From: Clostridium lundense DSM 17049
GTDB lineage: Bacteria > Bacillota > Clostridia > Clostridiales > Clostridiaceae
Length of the DNA stretch: 64,000 bases
Direction of reading: 5' to 3'
Assembly (NCBI RefSeq): GCF_000619945.1
Contig: NZ_JHVC01000020.1
Location: forward strand, 3,251-67,250
Shown here in pieces: positions 1 through 8,326 of this stretch. The notes under the pieces were generated by a model. It saw only the letters and a program-made list of their open reading frames with translations, made no database searches and had not been told where the DNA came from. The translations under genes were made by a program, and so were the position numbers. Position 1 is the stretch's first letter, and the number at the start of each line of letters is the position of its first letter.

Positions 1-14
1 CACACCTTCCACCT
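1..14 (-). promoter_or_regulatory. probable ribosome-binding site of gyrA (gene outside window)
   Basis: Directly after the gyrB stop, read on the minus strand, is AAGGTGGAAGG, a good Shine-Dalgarno match. In Firmicutes gyrA normally follows gyrB, so this is probably the gyrA ribosome site. The coding sequence itself lies beyond the left edge, so the identity is inferred. Confidence 0.5.
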
Positions 15-1928
15 TTATATATCAAGGTTTACAACTTTCTTAGCATTTTCCGTAATAAATTCTCTACGTGGTTCCACCTTATCACCCATAAGAATTGTAA
101 ATATTTCATCTGCTGCCATAGCATCTTCTACAGTTGCTTTTAATAAAATCCTTCGTTCAGGATTCATTGTAGTTTCCCAAAGCTGTTCTGCATTCATTTC
201 TCCAAGTCCCTTATATCTTTGGATGTCTGTATTATTATCTCTTCCTCCAACTTCATTAAGCACTGCTTCTAATTCTGGATCTGTATAAGCATAATACTCT
301 TTCTTTCCCTTTGTTACTTTATATAATGGAGGTTGTGCAATATACACGTGCCCTTGCTCAACAAGTTCTTTCATGTATCTATAGAAGAATGTTAGTAGTA
401 ATGTTCTAATATGTGCTCCATCAACATCTGCATCTGTCATTATTATTATTCTGTTATATCTTATCTTTTCAATATCAAAATCCTTACCTATTCCTGCTCC
501 AAATGCTGTTATCATTGATCTAATAGTATCTGAGTTAAGAATTTTATCAAGTCTTTGTTTTTCAACATTCATTATCTTTCCACGTAAAGGAAGTATAGCT
601 TGAAATTTTCTATTTCTTCCTTGTTTAGCTGATCCACCCGCTGAGTCTCCCTCAACTATATATATTTCACATTCTGCCGGATCCTTAGAAGAACAATCTG
701 CTAATTTCCCTGGCAATGAAGTACTTTCTAAAACTGACTTTCTTCTAGTTAACTCTCTAGCTTTCCTTGCTGCATCTCTTGCTCTAGAAGCCATTAAAGA
801 TTTGTCTATAATATTCTTCGCTATTTGAGGATTTTCCTCAAGAAAGTTTCCTACTCCTTCTCCAACTATACTATCTACTATTCCCCTAACTTCACTATTC
901 CCAAGCTTAGTTTTTGTTTGCCCTTCAAACTGGGGATCTGTAAGCTTAACAGAAATTACAGCAGTAAGACCTTCTCTTATATCCTCTCCTGACAAGTTTT
1001 TATCATTTTCCTTAAGATGGCCAAACTTCTTTGAATAATCATTGAATACTCTTGTTAATGCAGTTTTAAACCCTGCTAAATGAGTACCACCTTCAACTGT
1101 ATCTATATTATTTGCAAAAGAAAAAATGTTTTCAGTATATCCATCATTATATTGCAAAGCTATCTCAACAATATGGTCATCCTTAACCCCTTCTATATAG
1201 ATTGGTTCAGAATGTAAAACCTCTTTATTTCTGTTTAAATAAGATACAAAAGATTTTATTCCACCTTCATAATGGAATTCTTCACTTTTTTCTGCTCTTT
1301 TATCAATTAAATTTATTTTTATGCCCTTATTTAAAAAGGCTAATTCTCTTAACCTTTGGGCAAGTGTATCATAATCAAATTCTAATTCTTCAAAAATTTC
1401 ACTATCTGGCTTAAAATACACTCTAGTTCCATGTTTATCGCTTTCACCTATTTTATCTAATCCAGTAACCGCTTTACCTCTTTCATATCTTTGCTTCCAC
1501 TCATAACCATCTCTTTCTACGAAAATTTCACATACCTCTGAAAGAGCATTTACAACAGAAGCTCCAACTCCATGAAGACCTCCCGATACTTTGTATCCGC
1601 CTCCACCAAATTTTCCACCAGCATGAAGTACTGTCATTATAACTTCAACAGTTGGTTTTTTCATTTTAGGATGCATACCTACTGGCATACCTCTTCCATT
1701 ATCCTGCACAGTTATTGAATTATCTTCACCAATATACACATCTATTTTATCGCAAAATCCTGCTAGGGCTTCGTCTATACTATTATCAACTATTTCATAA
1801 ACAAGATGATGAAGTCCTCTTGCACTTGTACTTCCTATATACATTCCAGGTCTTTTTCTTACCGCTTCTAAACCCTCTAAAACTTGTATTTGGCTTTCAT
1901 CATAGTTTTGCTTTTTCTCTTCCACCAT
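15..1928 (-). CDS. gyrB: DNA gyrase subunit B
   Basis: GyrB is the ATPase subunit of type II topoisomerase, which introduces negative supercoils with GyrA. The 637-residue length is usual for the family. The start shows the typical QVLEGLEAVRKRPGMYIG block of the GHKL ATPase domain. The TOPRIM domain has EGDSAGGSAKQGR near residue 425 and DADVDGAHIRTLLL near residue 498, which carry the metal-binding acidic residues. The C-terminus has the QRYKGLGEMN motif. An ATG preceded by aaggagg-like sequence fits. It is the last complete gene of the minus-strand dnaA-dnaN-recF series. Confidence 0.98.
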   Translation of the reverse strand: MVEEKKQNYDESQIQVLEGLEAVRKRPGMYIGSTSARGLHHLVYEIVDNSIDEALAGFCDKIDVYIGEDNSITVQDNGRGMPVGMHPKMKKPTVEVIMTVLHAGGKFGGGGYKVSGGLHGVGASVVNALSEVCEIFVERDGYEWKQRYERGKAVTGLDKIGESDKHGTRVYFKPDSEIFEELEFDYDTLAQRLRELAFLNKGIKINLIDKRAEKSEEFHYEGGIKSFVSYLNRNKEVLHSEPIYIEGVKDDHIVEIALQYNDGYTENIFSFANNIDTVEGGTHLAGFKTALTRVFNDYSKKFGHLKENDKNLSGEDIREGLTAVISVKLTDPQFEGQTKTKLGNSEVRGIVDSIVGEGVGNFLEENPQIAKNIIDKSLMASRARDAARKARELTRRKSVLESTSLPGKLADCSSKDPAECEIYIVEGDSAGGSAKQGRNRKFQAILPLRGKIMNVEKQRLDKILNSDTIRSMITAFGAGIGKDFDIEKIRYNRIIIMTDADVDGAHIRTLLLTFFYRYMKELVEQGHVYIAQPPLYKVTKGKKEYYAYTDPELEAVLNEVGGRDNNTDIQRYKGLGEMNAEQLWETTMNPERRILLKATVEDAMAADEIFTILMGDKVEPRREFITENAKKVVNLDI

Positions 1929-1945
1929 ATTTATCCTCCTTAATT

Positions 1946-2209
1946 TTAAGGTTCATAGTATAATGTTTCTGATCTTTTTGTTAGTGTTGCAGATGAAATT
2001 GGAGATAGAAATATTTTACTTTTTTTATTTACCTCTGCTATTATAAAAGACTTAGGTTTTTCTTTTGTTATTCTCTCAACAAAACCATCTTCTTCAGCCA
2101 TTCTTAAAAATTGTGTTGTATCAGAACTATACATAGATGTTTCCATATCAAATATTCCAATAATATCTTTTAAAGGAACTACTACATTTTCTCCTAAATG
2201 TAAAAACAC
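1946..2209 (-). CDS. remB: RemB/YaaB-family regulator (DUF370)
   Basis: An 87-residue protein beginning MFLHLGENVVVPLKDIIGIFD, the hallmark of the DUF370/RemB family. It lies between recF and gyrB as yaaB/remB does in Bacillus subtilis. Family members (RemA, RemB) are small DNA-binding proteins; RemA and RemB affect extracellular-matrix genes in B. subtilis. The role in this organism is not shown by sequence. It sits 17 bases upstream of gyrB and is probably co-transcribed with it. Confidence 0.88.
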   Translation of the reverse strand: MFLHLGENVVVPLKDIIGIFDMETSMYSSDTTQFLRMAEEDGFVERITKEKPKSFIIAEVNKKSKIFLSPISSATLTKRSETLYYEP

Positions 2210-2251
2210 AAAAATTCCTCCCTTGATTTATATACCGAATAATTTTTTAAA

Positions 2252-3340
2252 TTAATTAATACATTTTCCTTTTACTACTTTGAATATTTTATAATTCTCC
2301 TCTATATGGTTTTCTATATTTTCTAAACCAGTACAGGTAATTATAGTTTGAATACTTTTAATAGAATTTAAAATATATTTTTGCCTTTTTGAGTCTAATT
2401 CAGATAAGACATCATCTAAAAGTAGAACTGGATATTCTCCCGTAATATCTTTGATTATTTCCAACGAGGAAAATTTAATAGTTAAAGTTGCTGTTCTTTG
2501 TTGACCTTGAGATCCAAAACTTCTTACATCTATGTCATTTATTTTTATAGAAAAATCATCTCTGTGAGGTCCAATAGATGTGGTTTTCTTTTCAAAATCA
2601 CTCTTTCTATTTTTATATAGAGCATTAAGAAATTCATTTTCAATATCATTTTCATACTTTATCGAAGATACATATTGAAAACTTATGTTTTCTACACCTG
2701 CAGTTATATCACTATGTATTGAAATCCCTTTTTCATTCATTCTTTCTACATACATTTCTCTATCTCTTATAATTGATGTTCCAAACTTTACTAATTGTTT
2801 ATCATATATTTCTATTATACTTGAAAATTCTTTTTGACCTTTTCTTAGTGCTGTATTTCTTTCATTAAGCACTTTATTATACTGTACTAAATTATAATAA
2901 TATTTATCGCTTAATTTGCATAACTCTATATCCAAAAATTTTCTTCTAAAAGAGGGCGATTCTTTAACTATTTTTAAATCTTCTGGAGAAAACATAACTA
3001 CATTTAGCACACCTAAAAGTTCAGATATTTTATTTATTTTTATTGAATTTACATTTATACCTTTTTTACCTTCTTTAAATATCTTTATCTCAATTTTTTT
3101 ATCTAGTCTGCTTTTAGCTATATACAATTTAATATACGCACTATCCGCATTCCAGTTAATCATTTCTTTATCTTTATTGGTTCTATGAGATCTTCCAATG
3201 CTAGAATAATATATACTTTCTAAAATATTTGTTTTTCCTTGTGCATTATCTCCAATAAATACATTAACATTTTTATTTAGTTCTATACTTAATTCCTCAT
3301 AGTTTCTAAAGTTAATTAGTTGTAAATATTTAATATACAT
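2252..3340 (-). CDS. recF: DNA replication and repair protein RecF
   Basis: RecF is an SMC-like ABC ATPase that helps load RecA at single-strand gaps. About 362 residues, normal length. Near the start is the Walker A loop GDNAQGKTN (residues ~30-38), mid-protein SFGSQGQQRT is the signature region, and LLLDDVLSELD near residue 310 is Walker B plus D-loop. I chose the ATG at 3340 rather than an in-frame GTG at 3349 because AGGTG lies just upstream at suitable spacing and family members begin MYIKxLxLxNFRNY. Confidence 0.96.
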   Translation of the reverse strand: MYIKYLQLINFRNYEELSIELNKNVNVFIGDNAQGKTNILESIYYSSIGRSHRTNKDKEMINWNADSAYIKLYIAKSRLDKKIEIKIFKEGKKGINVNSIKINKISELLGVLNVVMFSPEDLKIVKESPSFRRKFLDIELCKLSDKYYYNLVQYNKVLNERNTALRKGQKEFSSIIEIYDKQLVKFGTSIIRDREMYVERMNEKGISIHSDITAGVENISFQYVSSIKYENDIENEFLNALYKNRKSDFEKKTTSIGPHRDDFSIKINDIDVRSFGSQGQQRTATLTIKFSSLEIIKDITGEYPVLLLDDVLSELDSKRQKYILNSIKSIQTIITCTGLENIENHIEENYKIFKVVKGKCIN

Positions 3341-3393
3341 AAAAAACACCTATTATAATTATATCATAATATATCTATTGCACAAATTAGTAT

Positions 3394-3439
3394 GCACAAT
3401 GTACAATAAAACAATTTATTAACTTATCATACATTGTGC
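3394..3439. repeat. inverted repeat with nested inner stem between the S4 gene and recF
   Basis: GCACAATGTA (3394-3403) is matched perfectly by TACATTGTGC (3430-3439). The loop contains a second short stem (AATAAA/TTTATT). There is no run of T after either arm, so it does not look like a normal terminator. It could be a processing or regulatory hairpin within the minus-strand operon, or a small cruciform. Confidence 0.6.
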
Positions 3440-3445
3440 TTAATA

Positions 3446-3652
3446 TTATATTATTATATAAACTTCTTTATTGACTTCTACTTTATCACCTTTGGATAGC
3501 TTTCTTCCTCTTCTTAACTCAACTTCTCCATTAACTTTAATTAATCCATCTTGTATCATCATTTTAGCATCTGACCCTAAACCTACAGCACCACACCATT
3601 TTAAAAATGCATCTAGCTTTATTATATCTGTATTGATACTTACTTCTTTCAT
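3446..3652 (-). CDS. yaaA: S4-domain RNA-binding protein YaaA/RlbA
   Basis: A 68-residue protein made almost wholly of one S4 RNA-binding domain: IKLDAFLKWCGAVGLGSDAKMMI followed by the GxVxVNGxxExRRGRKL-type loop. It lies between dnaN and recF exactly as yaaA (rlbA) does in Bacillus. The B. subtilis homologue is linked to large ribosomal subunit maturation; applying that here is by family. It starts 14 bases after dnaN ends and is probably translated from the same mRNA. Confidence 0.9.
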   Translation of the reverse strand: MKEVSINTDIIKLDAFLKWCGAVGLGSDAKMMIQDGLIKVNGEVELRRGRKLSKGDKVEVNKEVYIII

Positions 3653-3666
3653 AAGCTAATCTCTCC

Positions 3667-4770
3667 TTAATTGTTTAATAATCTAACAGGAAGAACTAAA
3701 TATGTACAATTGTCTATTTCCTTATTTTTTATTACACAAGGGCTAACACTACTAGATAATTCCATAACTATTTCTTCCTCTTCCATTATTTTTAATACAT
3801 CGATTAAATATTTAGAATTAAATGCAATTTGTAATGATTGTCCTTGCAAAATTATTCCCACTTCTTCTCTAACCATTCCCAATTGAGAATTAGAAGTTAT
3901 AACCATAGTGTCTTCTTCTATGCTTAATTTTATTAAACTTGTGTTTCCTTCTTTGCCCATAAGGGAAGCTCTTTCTATACAATTTAATAATTCAGTTCTT
4001 TTTGCAATTATTTTCAAGTTATATTCTTCTGGAATTATTGAATTGTATCTTATAAATTCCCCTTCTAATAATCTTGATACTATTTTAGTTTCACCTATAC
4101 TAAATAAAATATGGTTTGGTGTGAATGTTATATTTACATTATTGTCTCCATCTTCTAATATTTTTGCAACTTCACTCAAGGTTTTTCCAGGAATAACTGC
4201 ATTTATAGAGTTTTCACTATCTATATATTCAGATTTAACAGCTAATCTATAACCATCTAATGCAACCAAGTTTAAATTTTTATTTTTTATCTCAAATAAA
4301 ATTCCTGTTAATATAGGTCTTGTTTCTTCCTGGGCTGCAGCAAATATAGTACCTTTTATCATAGCTTTTAATATCTTTTGAGGTATTGAAAAAATACTAT
4401 TTTCATTTATATTAGGTAACTCTGGAAAATCAGATGCATCCATATGTACAAGAGTAAATCTAGACTTTTGGCATATTATTTCAATTACGTTATTATCTTT
4501 AGTACTTATTTCTATAATATCGTTAGGAAGTTTTCTTATTATTTCACCAAATATTTTAGCATCTACTACTATAGAACCTTCCTCATAAACATCTGCATTT
4601 ATTTTAGTTTCAATACTTAAATCTATATCTGATCCTGTAAATACTATAGAATTATTTTTTGCATTTATTAATATTCCTTGAAGAACTTGCATAGTTGATT
4701 TTCCAGTAACAGCTTTTTGTGCTATAGATATAGCTTCCTGCAATATATTTTTTTCACATTTTATTTTCAT
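3667..4770 (-). CDS. dnaN: DNA polymerase III sliding clamp (beta subunit)
   Basis: Forms the ring-shaped dimer that tethers the replicative polymerase to DNA. 367 residues, family length, with three repeated clamp domains; the sequence begins MKIKCEKNILQEAISIAQKAV and ends YLVLPVRLLNN, both typical of the family. The C-terminal LPVR forms part of the pocket where clamp-binding peptides dock. An AAGGAGG-type site precedes the ATG. It is transcribed leftward from the dnaA side across the origin spacer. Confidence 0.98.
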   Translation of the reverse strand: MKIKCEKNILQEAISIAQKAVTGKSTMQVLQGILINAKNNSIVFTGSDIDLSIETKINADVYEEGSIVVDAKIFGEIIRKLPNDIIEISTKDNNVIEIICQKSRFTLVHMDASDFPELPNINENSIFSIPQKILKAMIKGTIFAAAQEETRPILTGILFEIKNKNLNLVALDGYRLAVKSEYIDSENSINAVIPGKTLSEVAKILEDGDNNVNITFTPNHILFSIGETKIVSRLLEGEFIRYNSIIPEEYNLKIIAKRTELLNCIERASLMGKEGNTSLIKLSIEEDTMVITSNSQLGMVREEVGIILQGQSLQIAFNSKYLIDVLKIMEEEEIVMELSSSVSPCVIKNKEIDNCTYLVLPVRLLNN

Positions 4771-5030
4771 AGTTAAACCTCCTTAATTAATCCACATAGT
4801 TTTTGTAGTATAGATAGAGTAGATATATTAATATATTTTAGTAGTAATAGTAGTAGGGGCTGTGAATTTGTGGATAACCCGTGCATCCATTGAAATAGCT
4901 CAATTTATTGTAAAAAATAATTGTGGATAAGTAATTGATTTAATTACGTCCTTATCCACATTATTAAGACAAAAAAATATAATTTTAATTATCCACATCA
5001 TATTATAATTAAATAATAAACAATTGTTAA
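4771..5030. other. oriC part 2: DnaA boxes and DnaA-trio run in the dnaN-dnaA spacer
   Basis: There are four perfect DnaA boxes (TTATCCACA or its complement): 4869-4877 (-), 4922-4930 (-), 4952-4960 (+) and 4989-4997 (+). A one-mismatch box lies at 4788-4796. At 4839-4856 is a six-unit run of TAG/TAA triplets followed by GGGGC and then the first box. This matches the basal unwinding layout of B. subtilis: DnaA boxes, a short GC patch, DnaA-trios, then an AT-rich unwinding stretch (4818-4838). Strand opening probably starts in this spacer. Confidence 0.88.
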
Positions 5031-6392
5031 TTATTTTTGAGTTATTTTTTTAGTTAAATCATTTACGGTATTTTGAAGAGATTCGTCTTGCTTTAAGCTA
5101 GTAGAAATTTTTTCATATGCGTGAATTACTGTAGTATGATCTCTTCCTCCAAATTCTTCACCTATTTTAGGAAGAGAAGTATCTGTTAGTTTTCTACAAA
5201 GATACATAGCTATTTGCCTTGGAAAAGCTACATTTCTCGTTCTTCTTGCAGATTTGAAATCTTCTACTCTTAAATTAAAATAACTTGCTACTATATCTTG
5301 AATAAGATCTATTGTAACTTGTTTTGATTGTTTATTTGATATTATGTCTTTTAAAGCTTCTGAAGCAAGATCTACACTTATTTCTTTATTTGTAAGAGAT
5401 GAAAATGCTACTATTCTTATTAGTGCACCTTCTAATTCTCTTATATTAGATTTTATTTTAGTTGCAATATACACCATTACTTCATTAGGTATATTTAAAT
5501 GTTCAACATCAGCTTTTTTCTTTAAAATTGCCATCCTTGTCTCAAAATCAGGGGCTTGAATATCAGCTATAAGACCCCATTCGAATCTGGAACGTAATCT
5601 ATCTTCTAATGTAGGAATTTCTTTTGGTGGCCTATCACTAGATAATATAATTTGTTTATTTGCTTCATAAAGAGCATTAAAAGTATGGAAAAATTCTTCT
5701 TGAGTTCGTTCTTTTCCAGCTATAAATTGTATATCATCTATTAGAAGTATATCCACATTTCTGTATTTATTTCTAAATTCTACGTTTTTATCATCTTTTA
5801 TTGAATTTATTAGTTCATTTGTAAATTTTTCAGAAGATACGTATACAACTTTAGACTTTGGATTGTTTTGAAGAACATAATGACCAATTGCATGCATTAA
5901 GTGAGTTTTTCCTAGACCAACTCCTCCATATATAAACAACGGATTATAAGCTTTTGCAGGAGCTTCTGCTACAGCGAGTGAAGCTGCATGGGCAAATCTA
6001 TTACTATTACCTATAACGAAGGAATCGAAAGTATATTTTGGATTAAGCATAGTGGACATATCATCACTTATTACAATGTTTGCATTTTGTTTTTGGATAA
6101 TTTCTGATTCTTTATTTTTGGGTTCCAAATCCGTGACATCTTCAGATGTAATAAAAAATTCTACGTTATATTTCTTTGAAGTAATTAATTTTAGAGCATT
6201 TATAATAAGATCTTTATACCTACTATTAAGTATTCCTCTAGTAAAATCATTTGGAACACATAAGAATATAGAATCATTTTCAATTTTTATTGGTACAATA
6301 CTTTTTATCCAGGTATTAAAACTTACTTCTGTAAGCTCACCTTTTATTATGTTTAAAGTTTTTTCCCAGATATCTTTCAATTGGGTACTCAT
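5031..6392 (-). CDS. dnaA: chromosomal replication initiator DnaA
   Basis: DnaA binds DnaA boxes and, as an ATP-bound filament, opens the origin. 453 residues. Domain I starts TQLKDIWEKTLNIIKGEL; the AAA+ domain has Walker A GGVGLGKTHL near residue 155 and Walker B VDILLIDDIQF; the C-terminal helix-turn-helix carries the box-reading signature GGRDHTTVIHAYEKI. GGAGG lies before the ATG. DnaA boxes on both sides suggest autoregulation. A candidate promoter reads TTGTCA (6471-6466), 17-base spacer, TTATAA (6448-6443) on the minus strand. Confidence 0.98.
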   Translation of the reverse strand: MSTQLKDIWEKTLNIIKGELTEVSFNTWIKSIVPIKIENDSIFLCVPNDFTRGILNSRYKDLIINALKLITSKKYNVEFFITSEDVTDLEPKNKESEIIQKQNANIVISDDMSTMLNPKYTFDSFVIGNSNRFAHAASLAVAEAPAKAYNPLFIYGGVGLGKTHLMHAIGHYVLQNNPKSKVVYVSSEKFTNELINSIKDDKNVEFRNKYRNVDILLIDDIQFIAGKERTQEEFFHTFNALYEANKQIILSSDRPPKEIPTLEDRLRSRFEWGLIADIQAPDFETRMAILKKKADVEHLNIPNEVMVYIATKIKSNIRELEGALIRIVAFSSLTNKEISVDLASEALKDIISNKQSKQVTIDLIQDIVASYFNLRVEDFKSARRTRNVAFPRQIAMYLCRKLTDTSLPKIGEEFGGRDHTTVIHAYEKISTSLKQDESLQNTVNDLTKKITQK

Positions 6393-6780
6393 TTTTTATC
6401 CTCCAGTTCAAGTTTATAATAATTAACAATATATATAAAAATTTATAAACATTATTAGTTTTTCTTGACAATTGTTTAAAAAAATATTCACATGTTAATA
6501 ATTTTGGTTGATAATTAGTTTTTAAAAAAGTTATCAACATATGTGTGTAATTAGATAATAACATTATTAACCTATGAATAAATATTGAATATTGGATAAA
6601 ATATAATATGAAAATAGAAATATTCATAAAAAATAACAAGTTATACACAAAGTTATCAACAGTTGTTGATAACTTTGTAAATAAAATAAGTTATCAACAA
6701 CCCTGTATTAATAATATCAGAACCTACAAGGGTATTCAAGAAGTTATCCACAAAAAATAATTAAAAATATTAACAAATGC
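6393..6780. other. oriC part 1: DnaA-box cluster between dnaA and rpmH
   Basis: This gene-free stretch has box-like 9-mers at 6531-6539 (TTATCAACA), 6641-6649 (TTATACACA), 6653-6661 (TTATCAACA), 6664-6672 (minus, TGTTGATAA), 6691-6699 (TTATCAACA) and 6744-6752 (TTATCCACA). Most have A at position six, so they are weaker than those in the dnaA-dnaN spacer. Two boxes at 6653 and 6664 form a head-to-head pair. Together with the other spacer this gives the bipartite origin known in Bacillus and other Firmicutes. Confidence 0.85.
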
Positions 6781-6787
6781 CTTTTTC

Positions 6788-6816
6788 TTGACATTAAAGA
6801 GTGGTGAATATATAAT
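6788..6816 (+). promoter_or_regulatory. consensus sigma-A promoter of rpmH
   Basis: TTGACA (6788-6793), 17-base spacer, TATAAT (6811-6816): both hexamers match the housekeeping consensus exactly. It lies about 80 bases before rpmH and close to the last DnaA box, so initiator binding could influence it. Confidence 0.9.
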
Positions 6817-6893
6817 TTAATAGTAAATCTATAAGTAGGTAGTAAGATAATTGCTATATAAAAATTAAATAGTGAGAAGGGGGTGTATTGTAG

Positions 6894-7028
6894 ATGTTTA
6901 TGACATACCAACCAAAGAAGAGACAAAGAAAAAAAGAACATGGTTTTAGAAAGAGAATGAGTAGTTTATCCGGAAGAAACGTTCTAAAGAGAAGAAGACA
7001 AAAAGGTAGAAAGAGATTGACAGCATAA
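6894..7028 (+). CDS. rpmH: 50S ribosomal protein L34
   Basis: A 44-residue highly basic protein that reads MFMTYQPKKRQRKKEHGF and ends GRKRLTA, the unmistakable L34 pattern. It is a structural protein of the large ribosomal subunit. It begins after AGAAGGGGGTG and could alternatively start at the third codon (ATG ACA TAC). It is the first gene of the rightward rpmH-rnpA-yidD-yidC-jag series. Confidence 0.97.
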   Translation: MFMTYQPKKRQRKKEHGFRKRMSSLSGRNVLKRRRQKGRKRLTA

Positions 7029-7067
7029 GGCCGCTATTTGTGGCCTTTTTCTGCAATTGCAGAAAAA
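7027..7067 (+). terminator. two overlapping hairpins between rpmH and rnpA
   Basis: Right after the rpmH stop, AAGGCCGC and GTGGCCTT form a stem followed by five T, which looks like an intrinsic terminator. Its T tract is also the left arm of a second, perfect 22-bp palindrome (7046-7067, centre GCAATTGC). The rnpA ribosome site follows at once. The arrangement suggests partial termination or RNA processing, which would let L34 be made in excess over RNase P protein. Confidence 0.7.
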
Positions 7068-7080
7068 AAGGAGTATAAGT

Positions 7081-7419
7081 ATGAAGAAATACAAATTGCG
7101 AAAAAATGCAGAGTTTAGGGTAGTATACAGAAAAGGTAGGTCTTTTTCTAATAATTTGTTAGTACTATATACTTATAAAAATAATAGAAATGATTTTAAT
7201 AGATTTGGAGTATCGGTTAGTAAAAAGGTAGGAAAGAGTGTAGTAAGAAGTAGGGTAAGAAGATTAATTAAAGAAAGTTACAGACTTAATGTCGATAATT
7301 TTAAAAAAGGATATGATTTAGTAGTTGTAGCAAGAACGTTTTCTAAAGATAAAAGTTACAACCAAATAGAAAGTTCATTAATTAATTTATTTAAAAAGGC
7401 AGGCTTATATAATAATTGA
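7081..7419 (+). CDS. rnpA: ribonuclease P protein component
   Basis: The protein cofactor of the RNase P ribozyme that cuts the 5' leader from pre-tRNA. 112 residues from the chosen ATG, with the conserved basic motif SRVRRLIKESYR preceded by FGVSVSKKVGKSVVR. I chose the ATG at 7081, which follows AAAGGAG by seven bases, over an in-frame TTG at 7057 that lies in the upstream palindrome. Its stop codon overlaps the start of yidD. Confidence 0.96.
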   Translation: MKKYKLRKNAEFRVVYRKGRSFSNNLLVLYTYKNNRNDFNRFGVSVSKKVGKSVVRSRVRRLIKESYRLNVDNFKKGYDLVVVARTFSKDKSYNQIESSLINLFKKAGLYNN

Positions 7420-7625
7420 AAAAAATTTTAATTGGTACAATTAAATTTTATAGACAATATATATCACCTATTAAAAGACCTTGTTGTAGATTTTATCCAA
7501 CATGTTCTCAATATGCAATAGATGCTATATCAAAATATGGTGTATTTAAGGGTGGGCTTATGGCCTTATGGAGAATTTTAAGATGTAATCCTTTTAACAA
7601 AGGGGGATATGACCCTGTTAAATAA
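7416..7625 (+). CDS. yidD: membrane protein insertion efficiency factor YidD
   Basis: A 69-residue protein starting at a TTG that overlaps the rnpA stop by four bases (ATTGA), so translation is probably coupled. It carries the family core FYRQYISPIKRPCCRFYPTCSQYAIDAISKYG and ends with the RCNPFNKGGYDPV motif. YidD homologues help membrane insertion by YidC, the product of the next gene. Confidence 0.95.
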   Translation: MKKILIGTIKFYRQYISPIKRPCCRFYPTCSQYAIDAISKYGVFKGGLMALWRILRCNPFNKGGYDPVK

Positions 7626-7643
7626 AGTGTCTGGAGGTTAATG

Positions 7644-8312
7644 ATGAGTTATCTTAACAATGCGTTAGTTCAATTTTTTGTTTATGTACATAAATTGGTA
7701 GCTAACTTAATAAATGATCCTAATTATTCATATGGATTAGCTATTATTTTTGTTACATTAATAATAAAAGTAATACTCTTACCACTTAATATAAAATCAA
7801 TAAGATCAAGTATTAGAATGACAAGAATTCAACCTGAAGCAAAAAAGTTACAAGATAAATATAAAAATGATCCTCAAAGAGCGCAGCAAGAAATGATGAA
7901 ACTTTATAAGGAAAAAGGAGTAAGTCCTTTTGGAGGGTGCTTACCTTTACTTATTCAGTGGCCAATATTATTAGCTCTTTATTATGTGTTTAATAATATA
8001 ACAGGTATAAATGGGGTTACATTCTTATGGATAAAGGATTTAGCTAAACCAGACATTGTTCTTGCAGTACTTGCAGGTGCTACACAATATTATGCTGGGC
8101 TTATTATGAATCCTAGCGGTGGGAAAGATAATCCTCAGGGTAAGCAAGCAGCTGCCATGAATTTATATATGTCATTATTTATGATAGTAATAAGCTGGAA
8201 GCTAAAAGCTGCATTAGTACTATATTGGGTAGTAAGTAACTTAATTCAGATGGGTCAAACAATTCTTACTAAAAAGCTTGAAGAAAAACACATGGCAGAA
8301 AATAATGCCTAG
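7644..8312 (+). CDS. yidC: membrane protein insertase YidC/Oxa1 family
   Basis: Inserts proteins into the cytoplasmic membrane and, in sporulating relatives (SpoIIIJ), works in forespore development. About 222 residues with five predicted membrane segments in the usual YidC/Oxa1 arrangement. Conserved stretches include SPFGGCLPLLIQWPILLALY and the cytoplasmic loop KSIRSSIRMTRIQPE. Two ATGs are adjacent (7641 and 7644); the second is better spaced from GGAGG. It is followed by jag, its constant partner. Confidence 0.95.
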   Translation: MSYLNNALVQFFVYVHKLVANLINDPNYSYGLAIIFVTLIIKVILLPLNIKSIRSSIRMTRIQPEAKKLQDKYKNDPQRAQQEMMKLYKEKGVSPFGGCLPLLIQWPILLALYYVFNNITGINGVTFLWIKDLAKPDIVLAVLAGATQYYAGLIMNPSGGKDNPQGKQAAAMNLYMSLFMIVISWKLKAALVLYWVVSNLIQMGQTILTKKLEEKHMAENNA

Positions 8313-8326
8313 GGGGTGCTTACGGT

